From contig NZ_CP012602.1 in NCBI RefSeq assembly GCF_001278805.1, positions 5,001 to 67,500 of the forward strand: a stretch of 62,500 nt of DNA, in the 5' to 3' direction. The notes under the pieces are model-generated. The model saw nothing but the letters and a program-made list of their open reading frames with translations, was not told the DNA's origin and made no database searches. Origin of the DNA: Bacillus sp. FJAT-18017. GTDB taxonomy: Bacteria; Bacillota; Bacilli; Bacillales; Cytobacillaceae. Shown here in pieces: positions 54,046-62,500 of this stretch. The position numbers and the translations under genes were made by a program. The stretch's first letter is position 1. Every line of letters starts with the position of its first letter.

Positions 54046-55419
54046 TTATTCACCAAGTGCAGCCTTTAAGGCTTGGCTCACTGTTGATACCCCTATAAGT
54101 TCCAGGCCCTTTGGCGCGGTCCAGCCGCCTAGATTATTAGCAGGAAGAATGACTCTTTCAAAACCCAGCTTTGCTGCTTCTTGCACCCGCTGTTCTATTC
54201 TTGACACACGTCTCACTTCACCCGTAAGACCCACTTCACCAATAATGCAATCCGTTGATTTTGTCGGCTTATCCCTAAAGCTTGACGCTATCGAAACTGC
54301 CACAGCAAGGTCAATTGCTGGTTCATCAAGCTTGACACCGCCTGCCACCTTTAGATAGGCATCCTGGTTTTGGAGAAGCATCCCTACCCTTTTTTCAAGT
54401 ACTGCCATTAACAGGGGAACGCGATTATGGTCTATTCCTGTTGCCATCCTTCTTGGATTGCCGAAGCTGGTCGGTGAAATCAATGCTTGAATTTCAACAA
54501 GTACCGGTCTCGTCCCCTCCATTGAAGCTACTACAGTCGATCCTGCGGCTCCTCTTGATCGCTCTTCCAAAAATATTTGTGAAGGGTTTTCTACTTCCTC
54601 AAGGCCGGCTTCCTTCATTTCAAAAATGCCCATTTCATTTGTTGATCCAAAGCGGTTTTTAACAGCTCGGAGTATCCGGTACGTATGGTGCCGCTCACCC
54701 TCAAAGTATAGGACAGTATCAACCATATGTTCCAAGAGCCTTGGACCTGCAATGTTCCCTTCCTTTGTGACATGTCCAACAATAAAAATGGCAATCCCTT
54801 TTGTCTTGCCAATCCTCATTAGTTCGGATGTGCATTCCCTTACCTGGGAGACACTGCCCGGTGCGGAAGTGACCTCTGGATGATAAATAGTCTGAATCGA
54901 ATCGACGATTACAAATTCAGGATTTGTCTGTTCAATTGTCCGGTTAATTTCTTCAAGGTTTGTCTCTGAATATACGAGCAGGTTTTCTGAAGCTACACCG
55001 ATCCGTTCAGAACGGAGCTTTGTTTGACGCAGGGACTCTTCACCCGATATATAGAGGACGGTATGCTCCTTTTGGGCAAGCTCAGAGGATACTTGCAGCA
55101 AGAGTGTGGATTTCCCTATACCCGGGTCACCCCCTATCAGGACTAAGGATCCTTTAACGATCCCGCCACCGAGAACACGGTTCAATTCAGCCATATTTGT
55201 AAAAATTCTTGGTTCACTAACCGTTTCAACCGATGTTATAGGAACGGCCTTGGATGCTGTTCCCTGAGAATGGGAGAAGGCTCCTCTTCTCCCGGTTGCT
55301 GCAGGCTCGATTTCCTCAACCATAGTGTTCCATTCGCCACAACCAGGACATTTCCCCATCCATTTTGGTGATTCATATCCACAATTATTACATATAAACT
55401 TTGTTTTTCGCTTTGCCAT
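54046..55419 (-). CDS. radA: DNA repair protein RadA
   Basis: A 457-residue RadA. Zinc finger (C10-x2-C13 ... C24-x2-C27), Walker [11 protein letters not shown] (~95-104), the RadA-specific KNRFG motif and a C-terminal Lon-like domain ([12 protein letters not shown]). Aids strand exchange at recombination forks. Start M-A-K-R-K-T-K-F at 55419 after GGAGAGGGTCTA; the frame's extension to 55683 crosses a terminator and is rejected. Confidence 0.96.
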   Translation of the reverse strand: MAKRKTKFICNNCGYESPKWMGKCPGCGEWNTMVEEIEPAATGRRGAFSHSQGTASKAVPITSVETVSEPRIFTNMAELNRVLGGGIVKGSLVLIGGDPGIGKSTLLLQVSSELAQKEHTVLYISGEESLRQTKLRSERIGVASENLLVYSETNLEEINRTIEQTNPEFVIVDSIQTIYHPEVTSAPGSVSQVRECTSELMRIGKTKGIAIFIVGHVTKEGNIAGPRLLEHMVDTVLYFEGERHHTYRILRAVKNRFGSTNEMGIFEMKEAGLEEVENPSQIFLEERSRGAAGSTVVASMEGTRPVLVEIQALISPTSFGNPRRMATGIDHNRVPLLMAVLEKRVGMLLQNQDAYLKVAGGVKLDEPAIDLAVAVSIASSFRDKPTKSTDCIIGEVGLTGEVRRVSRIEQRVQEAAKLGFERVILPANNLGGWTAPKGLELIGVSTVSQALKAALGE

Positions 55420-55723
55420 TAGACCCTCTCCATTATCTTTTATCTGCCGGTAATTTTCAAAAAAAACAGGGAGGTACCGCCAGATAAATATGCGTGTACC
55501 TCCCTGGATTACTATGAAATCACAGTTGGAGCAGAACTTCCCCCGCATTAACAGGCAGTAAGACCCCCAATTTATTTGGGGAAAGTTTGGGACCAGCTGC
55601 CCGGAAAAGCCCGGTTGATGAAATATGATTTTTCTCTGGCTTAAGCCTTTAGAAAATTCATTCGGGCCATGCGCGACTAACAATCAGTGTGGCGATAAAG
55701 CCAGCTACCGATTAAGTTTCACT
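55420..55723 (-). other. 304-bp hairpin-rich spacer between clpC and radA
   Basis: No gene is evident. On the minus strand several stem-loops follow one another: AACCGGGC-TTTTC-GCCC-like (~55598-55612), CCCC-AAATAAATT-GGGG (~55565-55581), and the strong terminator at 55464-55515. The spacing and density are unusual for this operon and suggest an inserted structured intergenic element. Confidence 0.5.
55464..55515 (-). terminator. Strong terminator after clpC, ahead of radA
   Basis: Minus strand CAGGGAGGTAC, ~20-base loop, GTACCTCCCTG then eight T's. An 11-bp perfect stem, ~45 bases before the radA start. Confidence 0.88.
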
Positions 55724-58162
55724 TTATTGGACAGGTTCCTCGGCTGCTGTTTTTACAGTGAACTCGCCATTATCTGCATCAATTATAACATGCTGGCCAG
55801 TCAATAATGTACCTTTAAGCAATTCCTCAGACAGACGATCTTCAATATGCTTCTGGATTGCCCTGCGCAATGGTCTTGCCCCATATTCCGGATCATAGCC
55901 CTCCTCAGAAATTTTTTCTTTGGCTGCATCTGTAAGTTTGAGCGTAATATCCTGTTCTTTCAAGCGCTTGATTAGCTGGTCAGACATAAGTGTAACAATT
56001 TCGTTCAGATGCTTCCGTTCCAGTGAATGGAATACGATCATTTCATCAATCCGGTTAAGGAATTCCGGACGGAAGGCTTTCTTCAATTCCTCTAATACTT
56101 TGCCCTTCATGTCCTTATAATCCTGTTCTCCATCCTGAACGGTAAAGCCGACATATTTATTTCGTCTAAGCGCATCAGCACCGACGTTGGAAGTCATAAT
56201 TAACACTGTATTCCTGAAGTCAACAGTACGGCCTTTGGAATCAGTCAGGCGTCCATCCTCCAATACCTGCAAAAGGATATTGAATACATCTGGATGGGCT
56301 TTTTCTATCTCATCAAGAAGTACAACTGAATACGGTTTGCGGCGAACTTTTTCAGTGAGCTGGCCGCCCTCTTCATAACCGACATAACCTGGAGGTGAGC
56401 CAACCAGACGGGAAGTTGAATGCTTCTCCATGTACTCAGACATATCAATCCGGATCATTGCATCTTCATCACCGAACATTGCTTCAGCAAGTGCCCTGGC
56501 TAGTTCAGTTTTACCAACACCAGTAGGCCCAAGGAAAATGAATGAACCGATTGGCCTTTTTGGATCCTTTAATCCAGCACGCGCCCGGCGGACGGCCTTT
56601 GATACAGCCTTGACTGCCTCCTCTTGGCCAATTACCCTGGAATGAAGGATTTCTTCAAGGTTCAAAAGCTTTTCTGTCTCGGTCTGTGCAAGCCTTGAAA
56701 CCGGTATTCCCGTCCAGCTTGCCACAACATGGGCAATATCATCAACCGTCACTTCACTATTTTCCTTGCCTTGCTGTTCTTTCCAACTCTTCTTTGTTTC
56801 CTCAAGCTGTTCGCGAAGGCGTTGTTCAGAATCCCTCAGAGAAGCTGCCTTCTCGAATTCCTGGCTTTGGACTGAGGCATCCTTTTCTTTACGCACTTCC
56901 TCAAGCTTCATTTCCAATTCTTTAAGATTTGGAGGTGTCGTATATGACCTCAGTCTTACCTTCGAGCCAGCCTCATCAATCAGGTCGATTGCTTTATCCG
57001 GCAGGAAACGGTCTGAGATATAGCGGTCTGAAAATTTGACGGCTGCCTCAATGGCTTCATCAGTAATAGTTACACGATGGTGTGCCTCATAGCGGTCACG
57101 CAGCCCTTGCAGAATTTGAACCGATTCTTCTGCAGTCGGTTCATCTACCCGAATCGGCTGGAAACGGCGTTCAAGAGCGGCATCCTTTTCAATATATTTA
57201 CGGTATTCATCAAGTGTTGTCGCACCGATACATTGGAGTTCACCACGAGCAAGGGATGGCTTCAGTATGTTCGAAGCATCAATCGCGCCTTCAGCTCCCC
57301 CGGCTCCAATTAATGTATGCAGTTCATCAATGAAAAGTATGATATTTCCTGCCTGCCTGATTTCATCCATTACTTTTTTCAGTCGGTCTTCGAATTCACC
57401 ACGGTATTTTGTTCCGGCAACCACTGTTCCCATATCAAGTGTCATAACCCGTTTATCCCTAAGGATTTCCGGAACTTCATTGTTAACAATTTGCTGGGCA
57501 AGACCTTCGGCAATTGCTGTTTTACCTACCCCTGGCTCACCAATGAGGACGGGGTTATTTTTCGTTCTACGGCTTAATACTTCGATGACTCGCTGAATTT
57601 CCTTACTTCGGCCAATTACGGGATCCAGGCTGCCTTCTCTTGCAATAGCTGTCAAATCCCTTGCCAGGCCATCAAGAGTAGGGGTATTTGCACTAACAGA
57701 CGTGCTCCCGGGGTGACCACCGGATTCATTACTGCCCAGAAGCTGGAGAACCTGCTGGCGCGCTTTGTTCAAGCTGACACCAAGGTTATTAAGAACCCTT
57801 GCGGCTACTCCTTCACCTTCACGAATAAGTCCCAGGAGAATATGTTCAGTACCGACATAAGAATGCCCCAGTTTCCGCGCTTCATCCATCGAAAGCTCAA
57901 TTACCTTTTTGGCCCTTGGTGTGTAATGGATGGTTTGCGGTATTTCTTGTCCTCGGCCAATAAGAGTCTCTACTTCCTTCTGGATTTTTTCAGATCCCAG
58001 GCCTAAGCCATAAAGTGCTTTGGCTGCAATTCCTTCTCCCTCCCGGACGAGGCCTAATAAAATATGTTCGGTGCCAATATTATTATGGCCTAGCCGAATG
58101 GCTTCTTCCTGGGCCAATGCGAGTACCTTTTGGGCTCTTTCTGTAAAACGGCCAAACATCAT
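55724..58162 (-). CDS. clpC: ATP-dependent Clp protease ATP-binding subunit ClpC
   Basis: An 812-residue class III Hsp100. Double Clp-N repeats (1-150), AAA1 with [13 protein letters not shown], middle domain coiled coil with UVR motif (~410-460, [11 protein letters not shown]), AAA2 with [13 protein letters not shown] and the ClpP-binding loop K-Y-V-G-F-T. Works with McsB-marked substrates and ClpP. Start [10 protein letters not shown] at 58162 after TGAGGAGGAATCGATT. Confidence 0.98.
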   Translation of the reverse strand: MMFGRFTERAQKVLALAQEEAIRLGHNNIGTEHILLGLVREGEGIAAKALYGLGLGSEKIQKEVETLIGRGQEIPQTIHYTPRAKKVIELSMDEARKLGHSYVGTEHILLGLIREGEGVAARVLNNLGVSLNKARQQVLQLLGSNESGGHPGSTSVSANTPTLDGLARDLTAIAREGSLDPVIGRSKEIQRVIEVLSRRTKNNPVLIGEPGVGKTAIAEGLAQQIVNNEVPEILRDKRVMTLDMGTVVAGTKYRGEFEDRLKKVMDEIRQAGNIILFIDELHTLIGAGGAEGAIDASNILKPSLARGELQCIGATTLDEYRKYIEKDAALERRFQPIRVDEPTAEESVQILQGLRDRYEAHHRVTITDEAIEAAVKFSDRYISDRFLPDKAIDLIDEAGSKVRLRSYTTPPNLKELEMKLEEVRKEKDASVQSQEFEKAASLRDSEQRLREQLEETKKSWKEQQGKENSEVTVDDIAHVVASWTGIPVSRLAQTETEKLLNLEEILHSRVIGQEEAVKAVSKAVRRARAGLKDPKRPIGSFIFLGPTGVGKTELARALAEAMFGDEDAMIRIDMSEYMEKHSTSRLVGSPPGYVGYEEGGQLTEKVRRKPYSVVLLDEIEKAHPDVFNILLQVLEDGRLTDSKGRTVDFRNTVLIMTSNVGADALRRNKYVGFTVQDGEQDYKDMKGKVLEELKKAFRPEFLNRIDEMIVFHSLERKHLNEIVTLMSDQLIKRLKEQDITLKLTDAAKEKISEEGYDPEYGARPLRRAIQKHIEDRLSEELLKGTLLTGQHVIIDADNGEFTVKTAAEEPVQ

Positions 58163-58175
58163 AATCGATTCCTCC

Positions 58176-59246
58176 TCAATTAGTATCCAATTCAAGTTTT
58201 AATCGTTCTCTTATAAGGCAAGCTCTTCGGATGTCCCTTTCTTCAGGCCGTAAAGGTCCGCCTGAATATAATTGGAGGAATCCGGGCTGTGTTAATATCA
58301 TAAGTTCATTCAAAATGGTTCTTGACACATTTTTTATATACCCCATATCAATTCCCAACCTAACATCGGATAAACACTTGGCAGCCTCTTTTGTTTCAAT
58401 TATTCTGCTATTCGACAAAACTCCAAATGAACGGTAAACTCTATCTTCTAATTGTATGTTGTAAGTTTTCTCTAATGCGTCGCGGGCAGACCTTTCCTGG
58501 GCAATAAGCTGGCTAACAACGCTAATTAAGTCCTCAACGATATCTTCCTCAGATTTTCCAAGCGTGATTTGGTTTGAAATCTGAAAGATATTACCGAGCG
58601 CCTGGCTTCCTTCACCATATATGCCTCTGACGACCAAGCCAAGCTGGTTTATTGCTGGAATAATATTATTTATTTGCTTTGTTAACACAAGCCCTGGCAA
58701 GTGCATCATAACGGACGCCCGTAACCCGGTACCGACATTTGTTGGGCAACTTGTAAGATAACCATGTTCTTCACTATATGCGTATTCGATCTGCTGTTCA
58801 ATCCAGTCATCTATCTCATTTGCCGCCTCTAGAGCTTTAGCTAGTTGAAAGCCTGGGAATAAGCACTGTATTCGGATATGGTCCTCTTCGTTAACCATAA
58901 TGCTAACTTCTTCATTTTCAGACAGCACACATGCCCCGTTTGGAGAATCCTCAGCAAGGTTTGGGCTAATTAAATGTTTTTCAACTAGAACCCTTTTTTG
59001 AAGAGGGTTAATGTCCTGCATATTTAATAATTCCATCCTGCCTAATCGGGTCGGACTGGAAGGAATCATCGATTCAAATCTTTTAATAATTTCATTTCCC
59101 TCTTCATTGGAAAGCATAGTTGGGAATTTATAATCAGATAGATTTCTTGCCAGCCTGATCCTCGAACTCAATACTATGTCAGAGTCCGGGCCATCCTCAT
59201 TCATCCAAGAACTTACTGCATTACTTAAAAAGTTCTCCAGTGACAC
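58176..59246 (-). CDS. mcsB: Protein-arginine kinase McsB
   Basis: A 356-residue arginine kinase related to guanidino kinases ([32 protein letters not shown]). Phosphorylated arginines mark proteins for ClpCP; it also inactivates CtsR in heat. GTG start one base after mcsA, following GGGAGGGG. Confidence 0.97.
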   Translation of the reverse strand: MSLENFLSNAVSSWMNEDGPDSDIVLSSRIRLARNLSDYKFPTMLSNEEGNEIIKRFESMIPSSPTRLGRMELLNMQDINPLQKRVLVEKHLISPNLAEDSPNGACVLSENEEVSIMVNEEDHIRIQCLFPGFQLAKALEAANEIDDWIEQQIEYAYSEEHGYLTSCPTNVGTGLRASVMMHLPGLVLTKQINNIIPAINQLGLVVRGIYGEGSQALGNIFQISNQITLGKSEEDIVEDLISVVSQLIAQERSARDALEKTYNIQLEDRVYRSFGVLSNSRIIETKEAAKCLSDVRLGIDMGYIKNVSRTILNELMILTQPGFLQLYSGGPLRPEERDIRRACLIRERLKLELDTN

Positions 59247-59247
59247 G

Positions 59248-59796
59248 TTATTCCCCTCCCTCGCTTGTGCCCTTAATCAAATTCTCAAGCGATCGGATTT
59301 CATCCCGCACTTTTGCCGCCTTTTCAAACTCTTCTTTTGTTATAAGGTCTTTAAGCCTCTGCTTGGACTCTTCCAATTGTCTCCGAATATGCAGTGTACC
59401 GCCTACTCGTTTGGGTATTTTTCCATGATGCTTCCAATTGCCTCCGTGGACCCTTCTTATAATTGGTTTTAATTGTCCCGAGAACGCTTCATAGCACGCC
59501 GTGCAGCCGAACCGGCCCGCCTTTACAAATTGAGGGAACGTCATTGAGCAGGATGGGCATTGAATGAACTCCTCTTTATCTATTGCGCCATGCCCCTGAT
59601 GTTGATAGGTATTTTCAAAGTTCAACAAGCCTGCAAGCAAATTATTTAAAGAAAACCCCGTACCACCTTGCATCATGAACATTTCGCCTTTGTCTTGAGC
59701 GCATTGCTGACATAGATGAACCTCGGTTTTCTCTCCATTTACCACTCTTGTAAAATGCATGGTTGCAGGTCGTTGATTACATTCATCACATATCAT
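59248..59796 (-). CDS. mcsA: McsB activator McsA (zinc-finger, UVR domain)
   Basis: A 182-residue activator of McsB. Four CxxC pairs (C3/C6, C29/C32, ~C80/C83, ~C98/C101) form zinc sites, and the C-terminal UVR domain ([18 protein letters not shown]) is present. Second gene of the ctsR operon. Confidence 0.96.
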   Translation of the reverse strand: MICDECNQRPATMHFTRVVNGEKTEVHLCQQCAQDKGEMFMMQGGTGFSLNNLLAGLLNFENTYQHQGHGAIDKEEFIQCPSCSMTFPQFVKAGRFGCTACYEAFSGQLKPIIRRVHGGNWKHHGKIPKRVGGTLHIRRQLEESKQRLKDLITKEEFEKAAKVRDEIRSLENLIKGTSEGGE

Positions 59797-59865
59797 ATTC
59801 TCACCTCTTGCATTCTCTTCTTTATACTTTATACAGTGGAATTGTCCAGCGTTTAGCTTTATTCT

Positions 59866-60327
59866 CTACTTATACTTCAACGTGGTCAGCATCGCCTTAA
59901 GCATGCGGGCTCTTAGTTCATCTCTGTATGGCAGGTCTATATATAAAATTGATCTGTCTATAACGCTAAGCATGATTTTAGCTTCACGATGAGTGATGAC
60001 GTCCTCTTCAACAAGCCGGTAAATTACGCCTTCCGCCGCATGCTGGCTAACCTGATCTCGGATTATTGATAATACATGATCGAGCAGATGGGCATGGTCG
60101 TTTGATTGGACCTTCATAATCCGGATATAGCCGCCACCGCCACGTTTACTCTCTACAATATATCCTCTTTCGATAGTAAATCTGGTATTGATGACGTAGT
60201 TGATTTGGGAAGGGACGCATTGAAATTTATCTGCTATTTCACTCCTCTTGATTTCCACCAAATCTTCATCACTTAGCTCAAGTACTTGTTTTAAATAGTT
60301 TTCAATGATGTCAGAGATATTTCTCAA
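59866..60327 (-). CDS. ctsR: Transcriptional regulator CtsR
   Basis: A 153-residue repressor of class III heat-shock genes. Winged helix (residues ~1-70) with the glycine-rich loop E-S-K-R-G-G-G-G-Y-I-R-I, whose Arg is the McsB target. The start is TTG after AAGGGGGTGGCAA. The operon promoter carries its operator, so it is autoregulated. Confidence 0.97.
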   Translation of the reverse strand: MRNISDIIENYLKQVLELSDEDLVEIKRSEIADKFQCVPSQINYVINTRFTIERGYIVESKRGGGGYIRIMKVQSNDHAHLLDHVLSIIRDQVSQHAAEGVIYRLVEEDVITHREAKIMLSVIDRSILYIDLPYRDELRARMLKAMLTTLKYK

Positions 60328-60346
60328 ATTGCCACCCCCTTCTGAC

Positions 60347-60363
60347 TTTGACTATCTTTGACA
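60347..60363 (-). promoter_or_regulatory. CtsR operator
   Basis: Minus strand TGTCAAA-GAT-AGTCAAA is the heptamer direct repeat with 3-bp spacer (consensus GGTCAAA-nnn-GGTCAAA). It lies just downstream of the -10, over the predicted transcription start. A third partial AGTCA follows. Confidence 0.82.
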
Positions 60364-60366
60364 TTA

Positions 60367-60396
60367 ATTATACATTATGCGAGTATGTAGGTGCAA
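60367..60396 (-). promoter_or_regulatory. ctsR operon promoter (sigma-A)
   Basis: Minus strand TTGCAC (60391-60396), 18-bp spacer, TATAAT (60367-60372). Confidence 0.75.
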
Positions 60397-60765
60397 TTTT
60401 TTGATTTACTGATATTTTCTCCAAATCTTGGGATGATGAAACTAGGGGGGGTTATTATATTTGGATTTGGGGAGGGGAATTTTTCTTCTACCCCTTTTTT
60501 TGTAAAATCAAACTTTAGAATGTAATTAGATGAGCGTTGTAGGTTTGGAAGAAGCCTCATTTCCTGTTGGCAGGCTTTTCCGATAGCAGTTAGTGTTAGA
60601 TCTTTCTTATTAAACTCTTTGAAATTGTTTTAATATAGTGAGGTTAGAACAATTAGGATATGATGTGATGAAATTCTTAATTAAGGATGGAGGATGCTTT
60701 CAAAGAAATAGAGTGGTTCCCCATGCGCTTATATGCTCTTATATTTATTATTCAGAAGCATACGA
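60397..60765. other. Spacer between the 5S rRNA terminator and ctsR promoter
   Basis: About 370 bp without a gene. On the plus strand AGGGG ... CCCCT (60471-60494) with a following T-run looks like a terminator for antisense transcription; nothing on that strand needs it. Remaining sequence is AT-rich and unrecognised. Confidence 0.4.
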
Positions 60766-60796
60766 AAAAGGGCAACCCGTGTTGGGTTGCCCTTTA
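60766..60796 (-). terminator. rRNA operon terminator
   Basis: AAAGGGCAACCC-GTGTT-GGGTTGCCCTTT: a 12-bp perfect stem, just past the 5S gene, followed on the minus strand by TTTCGTATG. Confidence 0.9.
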
Positions 60797-60803
60797 CTTG
60801 TTG

Positions 60804-60919
<116 letters not shown>

Positions 60920-60992
60920 CTATATGAGGGTTGTTCCCTCAAAACTGGGTAATCGTAAAGGAAGAAATAGAAGAACATCAAGCAATCAAATA

Positions 60993-62500
<1,508 letters not shown>

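Overview
The window is a Firmicutes (Bacillaceae) chromosome segment, syntenic with the ctsR-to-pdaB region of Bacillus subtilis. Evidence includes sporulation genes (sigH, kbaA, gerD, cwlD, pdaB), a CtsR/McsA/McsB/ClpC operon, a cysE T-box, zinc-type S14 and a B. subtilis-like gene order. Nearly everything is read leftward (minus strand). Only pdaB, gerD and an MFS transporter gene are on the plus strand. Two rRNA operons bracket the segment: the 3' part of a 23S gene plus a 5S gene at the right end, and the promoters and first bases of a 16S gene at the left end.

Read in the direction of transcription (right to left) the layout is: 23S-5S rRNA; ctsR-mcsA-mcsB-clpC (proteolysis and protein-arginine phosphorylation); radA; yacL; ispD-ispF (isoprenoid precursors); gltX; a T-box leader with a Cys specifier and cysE-cysS; mrnC-rlmB-rae1 (RNA processing); sigH; rpmG-secE-nusG; rplK-rplA; L10 leader and rplJ-rplL; a methyltransferase (ybxB-like); rpoB-rpoC; rplGB-rpsL-rpsG-fusA-tuf; the S10-spc-alpha super-operon from rpsJ to rplQ; ecfA1-ecfA2-ecfT-truA; rplM-rpsI; then the sporulation cluster ybaK-cwlD, salA, gerD, kbaA, pdaB; and finally a 16S rRNA operon start with tandem promoters. 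The genes mostly make the transcription and translation machinery, with protein quality control and sporulation/germination genes at the two ends.

Most of the window is ordinary core genome. Departures worth attention are: (1) a decay patch between infA and adk, where the KOW-protein gene (ybzG-like) and map (methionine aminopeptidase) survive only as broken remnants inside an otherwise intact ribosomal super-operon; (2) absence of disA between radA and yacL; (3) a pair of related intergenic elements (near 40.5 kb and 49.7 kb) sharing a GATA-loop hairpin with compensating stem changes; (4) a ~300-nt structured leader with a terminator in front of ecfA1; (5) a ~300-bp hairpin-rich spacer with a strong terminator between clpC and radA; (6) possible fossil coding sequence between nusG and rplK. 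I found no CRISPR array, prophage, insertion sequence, tRNA gene or new multi-gene system.
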